Assembly: GCA_020216805.1 (NCBI GenBank)
Contig: JAIWNN010000109.1
Location: 1-16,609 of the forward strand
DNA: 16,609 nt
Direction of reading: 5' to 3'
Source: Desulfarculus sp.
GTDB taxonomy: Bacteria > Desulfobacterota > Desulfarculia > Desulfarculales > Desulfarculaceae
The position numbers and the translations under genes are program-made. The notes beneath the pieces were generated by a model. It made no database searches and had not been told where the DNA came from. It worked only from the letters and a program-made list of their open reading frames with translations. Of the stretch, positions 7,416 to 13,793 are shown piece by piece. Position 1 is the first letter of the stretch; every line of letters starts with the position of its first letter.

Positions 7416-8345
7416 TCAATTCACTGCTCCCCCGGTTTGGCGATCCTGGGCGGCGGTGAAAGGACGCCCTTCCAGGAAGCGACCCAGCACCAACAACCCC
7501 ATGAAGCGTTCCGGCTCGTCGGCCAACTTGGCCTCCATCTCATCCAGCCGGCCCCGCACCACTCGCTGCTTGCCATCCTCGCCGGCCCAATAAACCACCG
7601 CGCATGGCAGGTCTCCTGGATAATGGGTCAGCAGCAGCTTGAGTAGGCGCTCGCTGTCGGGCAGAGCCATGTAGAGGATCAGGCTGTGGGGTTGGCTGGC
7701 CAGGAGCGACCAGATGTCCTGGCCTTGGGCCTTGTTAGTCAGACGCATGTCCGGCGAGACGCCCTGGCCGGTCAAAAAAAACGGCGCGCTCTGCACCAGG
7801 AAGCGGGCGTCGTAGGCAGGCATGGCGCTGGCCCGCAGGGCCGCTAGGGCGGCGGCGTCGGCTCCCATACCGGGGATTACCACCACCTCGGCCGGATGGA
7901 GCTGCTCGGCGTACCACTGCCCCGGGCCAAAAAGACAGGGGTTGCCGAACTCCAACAGACCCACGTCCAGACCTTGTTCCAGCAGCGCCCGCAGCCGAGC
8001 CAAGTTTTTGGCCTGGGCCTTGGCTCGGGCGGCGGGAAAGCGCTTGGCCTGGGTCGGGGTCAGGCGATCGAAACGCTGGCCGTCATAATCCCAGAACCCG
8101 GCCCAAGGATCGAAGGCCACCGGCTTGTCTCCGATGTAGTCGGCAAAGAGCTTGGCCTGACGCGCCGGCGCCAGGATCACATCCATACGGCGGATGGTCT
8201 CCAGGGCCTGGAGAGTGGCGGTCCGGGGGCCGCCAGGTCCACAGCCAATGATGTGCAACACGCCATGCTGGAAGTTGGGAGAACTGACCGGCTGGCTCCC
8301 GGCGCCTTCGCTCCGCCCCCGCCGCTCGGTCTTGGCTACAGCCAT
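7416..8345 (-). CDS. Cytosolic tetrapyrrole-methylase-fold protein
   Basis: A 309-residue protein of the tetrapyrrole methylase family without a signal peptide. The N-terminal loop GCGPGGP (34-40) and PGMGADAAALAAL (158-170) are clear. The SAM-site loop reads LEFGNPCLFGP (131-141), so the usual GDP is GNP, an Asp-to-Asn change at a conserved place. It lacks the paired-cysteine insertion of the exported homologue and has WAGFWDYDGQRFD (81-93) there instead. The ATG at 8345 overlaps the end of the FmdE-family gene by 10 bases, implying translational coupling; a GTG near residue 29 is a weaker alternative start. It is the last gene of the operon. Sequence does not tell the substrate: a corrinoid, a porphyrinoid or a different ligand are all possible. 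Confidence 0.85.
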   Translation of the reverse strand: MAVAKTERRGRSEGAGSQPVSSPNFQHGVLHIIGCGPGGPRTATLQALETIRRMDVILAPARQAKLFADYIGDKPVAFDPWAGFWDYDGQRFDRLTPTQAKRFPAARAKAQAKNLARLRALLEQGLDVGLLEFGNPCLFGPGQWYAEQLHPAEVVVIPGMGADAAALAALRASAMPAYDARFLVQSAPFFLTGQGVSPDMRLTNKAQGQDIWSLLASQPHSLILYMALPDSERLLKLLLTHYPGDLPCAVVYWAGEDGKQRVVRGRLDEMEAKLADEPERFMGLLVLGRFLEGRPFTAAQDRQTGGAVN

Positions 8346-8950
8346 TTGTCGCGAGCCTCGAAACAGGCGATGCACAAAGTGCGTCCCTCCAGCCGCCGAG
8401 TCCGCGACTCCATTACGCTCTCGCCGCACTGGTCGCAGGTCAGGCTGGTCAGGATGCGGGCCGGTCGAGGCATGGCGAAATCCGGCTTCTTGGCGGTGAA
8501 CATTTCCTCCAGGGGCGCGGTCATGATCCAGCGGGTGCGCTCCTCGCGCATGGCCATCAGGCGGGCCTCGCCATCCGGGTCCAACTCGCCCCGCAGCCAT
8601 TTCTGGTTCAACTCAGCAAAGTCATCGCCCACCCGATCCAGTCGGGCGTGGTCAAAGACCAGGCGCACCCCCTCGCCGTCGGAGCGGCGGTAAAAGCTGA
8701 AGGCCATCTTGCCGTGGTCGCGAAAAAGCAGATTGCCCTTGCCAAAGGTGCAACCGGTGAGCACCTGGATGGCGTCCACCCCGCACATATCGGTCTCCAC
8801 CACCGCCACGATCTCTTCGTCCGCCGCCCGGCCCAAATGGTTCAGGGCGTACTCCCCGGCCCGCAGGCCGATGGCCAGCCCCGGGCACCAGTGGCCATGG
8901 AACTCCACCGCGCGTTCGATCAGGTTTTGATTGAGGGTGCAGGCAGTCAT
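8336..8950 (-). CDS. FmdE-family protein with C-terminal zinc ribbon
   Basis: A 204-residue FmdE-family protein (named after a subunit of tungsten formylmethanofuran dehydrogenase). The family core is clear: VEFHGHWCPGLAIGLRAG (residues 15-32, H18, H20, C22), VETDMCGVDAIQ (51-62) and TGCTFGKGNL (65-74), with Cys/His residues suited to metal binding. A C-terminal zinc ribbon follows (C172-x2-C175 and C193-x2-C196). FmdE proteins often occur away from any formylmethanofuran dehydrogenase and their role is poorly defined; no such dehydrogenase is in this window. The gene lies 13 bases after the class I methyltransferase and overlaps the downstream methylase gene. Here it is likely a metal- or ligand-handling partner of the transporter operon, which is inference. 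Confidence 0.9.
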   Translation of the reverse strand: MTACTLNQNLIERAVEFHGHWCPGLAIGLRAGEYALNHLGRAADEEIVAVVETDMCGVDAIQVLTGCTFGKGNLLFRDHGKMAFSFYRRSDGEGVRLVFDHARLDRVGDDFAELNQKWLRGELDPDGEARLMAMREERTRWIMTAPLEEMFTAKKPDFAMPRPARILTSLTCDQCGESVMESRTRRLEGRTLCIACFEARDKWL

Positions 8951-8963
8951 CTCACGGCTCCTT

Positions 8964-9620
8964 TCATCTCCCGAAGGACGGGTCGTTCAGGCAGCAACCA
9001 TCGCCCAACCGGCGGGCTTTGAGGAAGTACCCCAGGCCGTCGTCGGCCTGCCATTCCAAGACCAGTCCGGCCTCGGTCACCATTCGGCGCATTGTCTCCG
9101 GCGGGGGCAGCAGGTCGCCCTCCACCACGGTGCCGGCCTTGCGATGGGTGTCGTTGATCTCGTGGCTGTTGATGAAATGGGCCACCACCAGCACCCCGCC
9201 CGGCCGCAGCATTCCGGTCATCCGCCTCAGAGCGGCGAGTTGATCGTCGAAATGCGGGAAGACTTGGTGGCAGATCACCCGGTCGAAACTGTCCGGTGGT
9301 TCTCGCAGGTCCTCCAGGGCCGTGCAGAGGGTTCGGACCTGGGGCCACCTTGCCACCCGACGAGCGCAAGCCTTGACCATGGCCGGGCTGATGTCCAGGG
9401 CCAGCACCAGACCGCCGTCGCCCACCACTCCGGCCAGGACCTCGGTCAGCCGGCCGGTGCCGCAACCCGGCTCCAGCACCCGTTGGCCCGGTCCCAGCTC
9501 CGACTCGCGCAACAGTCGCTCCAGCTTGGGTCGCTCGGCCTCGCCATAGTCCATGGCGGCCCAAGGTGCGTCCACCTGGGCGTCGAAAAATGCCGCTTTA
9601 GCGTGGTTGACCATGTTCAT
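8964..9620 (-). CDS. Class I SAM-dependent methyltransferase
   Basis: A 218-residue Rossmann-fold methyltransferase. Motif I VLEPGCGTGRL (48-58), the acidic post-I strand LALDISPAM (73-81), motif II region FDRVICHQVFPHF (112-124) and RPGGVLVVAHFI (139-150) are all present. HFINSHEINDTH (148-159) after strand 5 is a distinctive stretch, possibly the substrate or metal site. A Cys pair occurs near the end (C209, C210). Its ATG overlaps the stop of the binding-protein gene (ATGA), so the two are coupled. A second ATG two codons later is an alternative start. The substrate is unknown; within this operon it may methylate a small-molecule metal ligand or an intermediate. Confidence 0.88.
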   Translation of the reverse strand: MNMVNHAKAAFFDAQVDAPWAAMDYGEAERPKLERLLRESELGPGQRVLEPGCGTGRLTEVLAGVVGDGGLVLALDISPAMVKACARRVARWPQVRTLCTALEDLREPPDSFDRVICHQVFPHFDDQLAALRRMTGMLRPGGVLVVAHFINSHEINDTHRKAGTVVEGDLLPPPETMRRMVTEAGLVLEWQADDGLGYFLKARRLGDGCCLNDPSFGR

Positions 9621-10720
9621 TCCCCCTTGGCCGGCGCCACCAGGTCCAGAGCTTGACCCAGTGGGCCATAGTGGGCCGCCATCTGGGCCTGGACTGGGCG
9701 ACCCAGCAGGAAGGTGTAGATCTCGTCGGCCTTGGCCTCCGGGTCCAGATCGGCGTAGGCCGCGGGGTAGAGGCGCTTGCCGATGGCGTAGGCGTCGGCC
9801 AGGGTGGTGCCCAGATTGGTGACGTACCAGTTGAAGGGGTGCAGCAGGTAGACCCGCCCCGCGCGGAAGGCGCTCAGGCTACGGTAGAACTGCGGCCGCC
9901 GGGCGGCATCCCCCTCCAGGCGGCCCAGCCCGGCGCCATCCACGAAGATGATCGGCGGGTCCAGGGCCAGGATCTGCTCGCGCTCCACGAACTGATGCCC
10001 CGCCTTGCCCCAGGTCTTGGCCAGATTGGTCACCCCCACCCAGGTAAATGGGATGTAGTCGGCGTCGGTGCTCTCCAGGCCGTGCTCGCCCTGGAAGCCG
10101 ATTCCGCCGATGTAGGCCGGGGCACGCTGGTCCTCGGCCAGGTTGGCGGTGCGGGCCTGGAGGTCCCGGCGCGCGGCCTCGATGAAATTCACCACCGCCT
10201 CGGCCCGTTCCGCCCGGCCCAGGATGCGCCCAGCCAGGCGCAGGGAGTCGTAGACCACGGGGTCGAAGCTCGCGAAGCGTCCATAGCTCAGCACCACCAC
10301 CGGCGCGCCCAGACGGGCCTGGACCCGGTCGGCCAACCTGGCCTCCATGTTGGTGACGAATACCACCTCGGGGTTGACTCGCAGGATGGCCTCCAGGTCT
10401 GGCTCGCGGTTGATGCTGCCCGGCCCGCCCGGCCCCACCGTGGGCAACTCGGCCAATTCCGGGTGGGCCAACCTGTAGGGCCGGCCGTGGGGGTTCTTCT
10501 TCTCTATGTCCTCGACCCCCACCACCCGGTCCGTGGCCTGGAGGTAGGCGATCAGGCGCAGGGAGCCCGGGGCCAGGCAGACCACCCTCCGCGGCTCGGC
10601 CGGGATGGTCACTTGGCGCCCGACCAGGTCGGTCACGGTCAGGGGCTGGGCCAGGGCCGTCATCGGCATAGCCAGGGCCAGGAGCAGGACCGCGCGCAGG
10701 GAGACGGGATGACTTCTCAT
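9617..10720 (-). CDS. ABC importer substrate-binding protein, BtuF/FecB type
   Basis: A 367-residue periplasmic binding protein of the family that delivers cobalamin, haem, siderophores and other metal chelates to FecCD/BtuC permeases. The signal peptide is residues 1-25 (ending TALAQ). VTDLVGRQVTIPAEPRRVVCLAPGS is the family N-terminal strand and loop; DLEAILRVNPEVVFVTN follows, and the C-terminal lobe contains ILALDPPIIFVDGAG and YLLHPFNWYVTN. The ATG at 10720 was chosen over an upstream in-frame ATG because it starts the signal peptide and overlaps the ATPase stop (ATGA). No lipobox is seen, so it should be soluble in the periplasm. The ligand is unknown; the chelate proposed for this locus is inference. 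Confidence 0.9.
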   Translation of the reverse strand: MRSHPVSLRAVLLLALAMPMTALAQPLTVTDLVGRQVTIPAEPRRVVCLAPGSLRLIAYLQATDRVVGVEDIEKKNPHGRPYRLAHPELAELPTVGPGGPGSINREPDLEAILRVNPEVVFVTNMEARLADRVQARLGAPVVVLSYGRFASFDPVVYDSLRLAGRILGRAERAEAVVNFIEAARRDLQARTANLAEDQRAPAYIGGIGFQGEHGLESTDADYIPFTWVGVTNLAKTWGKAGHQFVEREQILALDPPIIFVDGAGLGRLEGDAARRPQFYRSLSAFRAGRVYLLHPFNWYVTNLGTTLADAYAIGKRLYPAAYADLDPEAKADEIYTFLLGRPVQAQMAAHYGPLGQALDLVAPAKGE

Positions 10721-11490
10721 GCTGGTTTCTCCATCAGGCCCAGGGGCACCACCGCCGGCCAACCCTCCACCGTGGTCAGGCGCACCCGCACGCCGTAGAC
10801 CTGGGCGATGGCCGCCTCGTCCAATTCGTGCACTGGGCAGTCGCTATGTACTTTGCCGTTCATGAGCAAGGCCAGGCGATCGGCCAGGCGCAGGGCCAGG
10901 GACAAATCGTGCAGGGCCACCACCGCGGCCAGACCCCGCCGGCGGACCAGGGTCCAGACCAGGTCGACCCATTCCAGCTGGTTGTGCAGGTCCAGGCTGC
11001 TGGTGGGCTCGTCCATCAACAAGAGGTCCGGCTCCTGGGCCAAGGCCCGGGCCAGGGCCACCTTCTGGGCCTCGCCACCGCTAAGCTGGTCCATGCGCCG
11101 CCAGGCCAGGTGTCCCAGGCCCAGGCTGTCCAGGGCCTCCTCCACCACCCGATAATCCCTCCGTCCGGCCGACCAGGCGATATGCGGCCGGCGTCCCAGG
11201 AGCACGCTGTCGAAGACCGTGAGCTGGTCCGGCTCCTGACGCTGGGGCAGGTAGGCGATGCGCCGCGCGATTTGCGAGCGCGGCATCCGGGCCAGGTCCA
11301 CCCCGTCCAGGACCACCGAGCCGCCGGCCAGGGGCAGGATGCGGTTCAGGCACTTGAGCAGGGTGGACTTGCCCGCCCCGTTGCCGCCCAGCACCGCCAG
11401 GATTTGGCCGGAGGCGACCTTCAGATTGACGCCCTTGAGCACCGCCTGGCGGCCATAGGCGCAGCGCAGGTCCCGGGCCTCCAGCATCAT
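10717..11490 (-). CDS. ABC importer ATPase, FecE/BtuD type
   Basis: A 257-residue ATPase that would power the FecCD permease. Complete motifs: Walker A GGNGAGKST (35-43), Q-loop LPQRQ (81-85), signature LSGGE (136-140), Walker B LLLMDEP (156-162), D-loop SSLD (164-167) and switch His H194. Starts with ATGATG at 11490; the first ATG overlaps the permease stop. The end overlaps the binding-protein start, so permease, ATPase and binding protein are translationally coupled. A short C-terminal tail (RVRLTTVEGWPAVVPLG) is usual for siderophore/cobalamin-type ATPases. Confidence 0.93.
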   Translation of the reverse strand: MMLEARDLRCAYGRQAVLKGVNLKVASGQILAVLGGNGAGKSTLLKCLNRILPLAGGSVVLDGVDLARMPRSQIARRIAYLPQRQEPDQLTVFDSVLLGRRPHIAWSAGRRDYRVVEEALDSLGLGHLAWRRMDQLSGGEAQKVALARALAQEPDLLLMDEPTSSLDLHNQLEWVDLVWTLVRRRGLAAVVALHDLSLALRLADRLALLMNGKVHSDCPVHELDEAAIAQVYGVRVRLTTVEGWPAVVPLGLMEKPA

Positions 11491-12614
11491 CGCGGGCCGC
11501 CTTTCAGCAGCAGATAGAGGAAAAGCGGCGCGCCCAGGAAGGAGGTCAGCACCCCCACCGGCAGGCTGCCCGAGCCCACCAGCAACCGCCCGGCGGTGTC
11601 GGCCAAGAGCAGCAGCAGCCCGCCCAACAAGCAGGAGAAAGGAATTAGCACGCCGTGGTCGGCCCCCACCAGGCGGCGGGCGATATGGGGCGCCAACAGG
11701 CCCAGGAAGGCCACCACGCCGTGGAAGGCGGTGCCCAGCGCCACCAGCAGGCCGCAGAGCAACATGCCGACGAGACGGACCCGCTCCACCTCCACCCCCA
11801 GGCCCAAGGCCAGGTCCTCGCCGGCGTTCATGGCGTTCAGATCCCAGCGGTGGCGCAGGAAATAGGCCGTGATCGGCAGGGCGAACGCCGCCAGCAGGCC
11901 GATCTCGCTCCAGGTTGAGCGGGCCACGTCGCCGAAGGTCCAGAAGACCACCGCCGCCACCTCCACCTCGCTGGCCAGATACTGCACCAGGATGGTCCCG
12001 GACAGGCTCAGCGACGACAGGGCCACTCCGGCCAGGATCACCGCCTGGGGCGACATCTTGCGCACTCGGGCCAGGAGCACGATCACCGCGGTGACGGTCA
12101 GGGAGCCCAGCATGGCGCAACCAGTGAGGAGATAGACGTTGACCAGGCTCCAGTAGCCCCCGGTTTGGCCGGCCAAGGCCGGCGTTCCCAGGTTGCCGGC
12201 GCCAAAGGCCACGATGGCCAGGGCCGCGCCGAAGGCCGCGCTTTGGCTGATGCCAAGCGTGAAGGGCGAGGCCAGGGGATTCTTCAGCAAGCTCATGGTG
12301 CCCAGGCCGGCCAGGCCCAGGCTCCAGCCCATCACCAGGCTGGCCGCGATGCGCGGCAGACGGATGTCCCAAACCACCAGGGCGGCCCGGCCTTCCTCGC
12401 GGCCCAACAAGGCCTTCCACACCACCCCGGGGGTGAGGTCGAAGGCTCCCAGGACCACCGCCAGATAGACCGACAGAACGGTGACCGCCAGGAGCAGCAA
12501 GCCCTTCGCCAGGACGGTGCGGCGCTGCTGATGAAAACCATCCGTGACCGGGGGAGGCGTTGGATCCGGACCCAGGATAATCCCCTCCCCCGTGCTTGGT
12601 GTGATGGTGGTCAT
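11487..12614 (-). CDS. ABC importer permease, FecCD/BtuC family
   Basis: A 375-residue inner-membrane permease with about ten hydrophobic segments. Family marks: RLPRIAASLVMGWSLGLAG, NPLASPFTLGISQSAAFGAA, and the ATPase-coupling region VAFLGLLAPHIARRLVGADH followed by LLLLLADTAGRL. A polar, proline-rich N-terminal tail of about 35 residues (GPDPTPPP) precedes helix 1, longer than in typical BtuC/FhuB units. It starts 7 bases after the CooT stop and overlaps the ATPase start. One permease gene implies a homodimer. Confidence 0.92.
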   Translation of the reverse strand: MTTITPSTGEGIILGPDPTPPPVTDGFHQQRRTVLAKGLLLLAVTVLSVYLAVVLGAFDLTPGVVWKALLGREEGRAALVVWDIRLPRIAASLVMGWSLGLAGLGTMSLLKNPLASPFTLGISQSAAFGAALAIVAFGAGNLGTPALAGQTGGYWSLVNVYLLTGCAMLGSLTVTAVIVLLARVRKMSPQAVILAGVALSSLSLSGTILVQYLASEVEVAAVVFWTFGDVARSTWSEIGLLAAFALPITAYFLRHRWDLNAMNAGEDLALGLGVEVERVRLVGMLLCGLLVALGTAFHGVVAFLGLLAPHIARRLVGADHGVLIPFSCLLGGLLLLLADTAGRLLVGSGSLPVGVLTSFLGAPLFLYLLLKGGPR

Positions 12615-12621
12615 GTCCGTT

Positions 12622-12816
12622 TCAGACCCGTTCCAGCAAGATGCGGTGGGCGGCCAGGCTCATGCTGCGCACCCGGGCCCGCAGGGAAAGCTGGTCGCCG
12701 AAGATCGACACCAGGCGCACCTGGTCCCCATCCTCGAATTCCACCAAGTCCACGTCCTCCAGCAGCACTTCTTGGCCGCCGTCGTCCTTGGCGACATACA
12801 CCGTGGCCTCGCACAT
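12622..12816 (-). CDS. cooT: CooT-family nickel-binding protein
   Basis: A 64-residue small beta-rich protein starting MCEATVYV. The Met-Cys start is the hallmark of CooT, whose Cys2 binds nickel in Rhodospirillum rubrum, where CooT serves maturation of carbon monoxide dehydrogenase. The body, with alternating hydrophobic strands (VYVAKDDGG, VDLVEFEDGDQVRLVSIFGD, HRILLERV), and the length match the family. The ATG at 12816 has a GGAGG site seven bases upstream; the frame is open further upstream but that part is leader. It is the first gene of the seven-gene operon, 7 bases before the permease. No CO dehydrogenase gene is in the window, so its client is unknown. Its position is the strongest single hint that the importer handles nickel. 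Confidence 0.85.
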   Translation of the reverse strand: MCEATVYVAKDDGGQEVLLEDVDLVEFEDGDQVRLVSIFGDQLSLRARVRSMSLAAHRILLERV

Positions 12817-12880
12817 GATTCGACCTCCGCGGATAGGCGTTAGCCTTGACCGCCCCCGAGGACGGAGGCGTCCGAACCAT

Positions 12881-12929
12881 AAATAAAACCGCCCCGGAAG
12901 TCCCTTCACGGAACGATTTCCAAGGCGGT
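12881..12929 (-). terminator. Terminator-like leader hairpin of the cooT operon
   Basis: On the minus strand ACCGCC (12929-12924) pairs with GGCGGT (12893-12888), with an inner GGAA/TTCC pair set (12921-12918 with 12899-12896), followed by a T-rich TTTTATTT (12888-12881). It sits between the promoter and the cooT start, about 65 bases before the ATG. The loop holds CCGTGAAGG (12911-12903), close to the CCACGAAGG of the other three leaders but different at two positions. Confidence 0.55.
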
Positions 12930-12972
12930 CTGTGGTCGCGTTCAAGACTCGGCTTCTTGCCGATTTTATTGA

Positions 12973-13001
12973 AAGCTACGGCTGGGATGGCGATCTGTCA
13001 A
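12973..13001 (-). promoter_or_regulatory. Promoter of the cooT operon
   Basis: On the minus strand a perfect TTGACA (13001-12996) is followed after 17 nt by TAGCTT (12978-12973). Transcription would start near 12966, giving a leader of about 150 nt that contains the hairpin at 12929-12888. Confidence 0.55.
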
Positions 13002-13045
13002 CCGCAAAATGCCCCTTTTCGTCCCGCCGTCAGGCCTGTAACCGC

Positions 13046-13074
13046 TTGACGACTGGTCCCGTCCGGGGTATGAG
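13046..13074 (+). promoter_or_regulatory. Promoter of the LarC-domain gene
   Basis: TTGACG (13046-13051) and TATGAG (13069-13074, 4 of 6 matches) are separated by 17 nt. The leader would be about 190 nt and includes the hairpin at 13184-13222. Together with the cooT promoter it lies in the 452-bp divergent region 12817-13268, which holds no gene that I can support. Confidence 0.5.
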
Positions 13075-13179
13075 GACGACCAGGGGACCGAACCGGGGCC
13101 AGAGGCGCCGAGCATGGCCCCGCTCCCCCGGCGGCGGGTCCCGAGAACCCGGGCCGGGTTATGGTAACCGCTCCCGCGG

Positions 13180-13230
13180 CCACGAAGGTCGTCCACCGCC
13201 TCGCCGGGCGGGGACGGCCTTTGCATTTTT
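13180..13230 (+). terminator. Terminator-like leader hairpin of the LarC-domain gene
   Basis: AAGGTCGTCC (13184-13193) pairs with GGACGGCCTT (13212-13221), with one G-T pair. After one bulged A, CCGCC pairs with GGCGG. The stem is about 15 bp, and TGCA plus five T (13226-13230) follow. It starts within CCACGAAGG (13180-13188), the 9-mer shared with the two receptor leaders. No plus-strand gene precedes it nearer than 7204, so regulation of the downstream gene is more likely than termination of an upstream one. Confidence 0.7.
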
Positions 13231-13268
13231 ACGGCTGCGCAGGGGAAAACCCTTGGCGGAGGTGGAAG

Positions 13269-13736
13269 ATGGAGGCGCACGACGTCACGGTGCTGTCCAC
13301 GGTGGTGGACGACATGAACCCCGAACTCCTGGCCCCGCTGCTGGAAGATCTGCTGGCCTTGGGCGCCTGGGAGGCCACCTTCACCCCCACTCAAACCAAG
13401 AAGAACCGTCCGGCGGTGCGCCTGGAGGTGGTCTGCCGGCCGGATTTGGCCCACGTCCTGGCCGAGACCGTGCTGGAGCAAACCAGCTCCCTGGGGGTGC
13501 GGGTGCGTCAGGAACAGCGCTGGTGCCTGGCGCGTCGGCCGGGCCGGGTGACGGTGCTGGGGCAGTCGCTGGCGGGCAAGTGGGCCCAGCGCCCCTCGGG
13601 GCGTTGGGAATTCAAGCCCGAGTACGATGCCTGCCTGGACCTGGCCCGGTCCCGGGGTCTGAGCTTGGGGGAGGTTTGGCGAGCGGCCCTGGTCGCCGCC
13701 CAGGCGGCGGCTGGCCCGGAGCCGGGATCGGCTTGA
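13269..13736 (+). CDS. Stand-alone LarC C-terminal domain protein
   Basis: A 155-residue protein matching only the C-terminal (CTP-binding) domain of LarC, the nickel insertase (cyclometallase) that completes the nickel-pincer nucleotide cofactor of lactate racemase. Seen: VVDDMNPELLAPLLEDLLALGAW (12-34, the LarC EDMNPE region), TPTQTKKNRPAVRLEVVCRP (39-58), TSSLGVRVR (72-80) and the closing FKPEYDACLDLARSRGLSLGEV (115-136). ATG 13269 has GGAGG six bases upstream. Full LarC is about 400 residues; the N-terminal nickel-binding domain is absent, and the upstream DNA to 12817 shows none of it. In Lactiplantibacillus plantarum larC is two frames joined by programmed frameshifting, but no first part is seen here. 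Either it acts with a partner encoded elsewhere or it has another nucleotide- or nickel-related role. It is divergent from cooT. Confidence 0.85.
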   Translation: MEAHDVTVLSTVVDDMNPELLAPLLEDLLALGAWEATFTPTQTKKNRPAVRLEVVCRPDLAHVLAETVLEQTSSLGVRVRQEQRWCLARRPGRVTVLGQSLAGKWAQRPSGRWEFKPEYDACLDLARSRGLSLGEVWRAALVAAQAAAGPEPGSA

Positions 13737-13750
13737 AAATCCGCCCGCGC

Positions 13751-13772
13751 CCGCCGGGTCGGGGTCCGGCGG
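13751..13772. terminator. GC-rich hairpin between convergent genes
   Basis: CCGCCGG (13751-13757) pairs perfectly with CCGGCGG (13766-13772) around an 8-nt loop, in the 57-bp gap between the convergent LarC-domain and receptor 2 genes. No T-run follows on either strand, so it is only a weak bidirectional terminator candidate. Confidence 0.35.
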
Positions 13773-13793
13773 ACGCGAACGGGATGGCGGTGG

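Noticed and set aside
9653..10798. 381-codon plus-strand frame
   Set aside because: Exact antisense shadow of the substrate-binding protein gene, whose motifs and overlaps are clear.
13080..13268. NiCo (czcD) riboswitch before the LarC-domain gene
   Set aside because: The conserved GGGCAG-type junction segments of that class are not seen; only the hairpin and T-run are supported.
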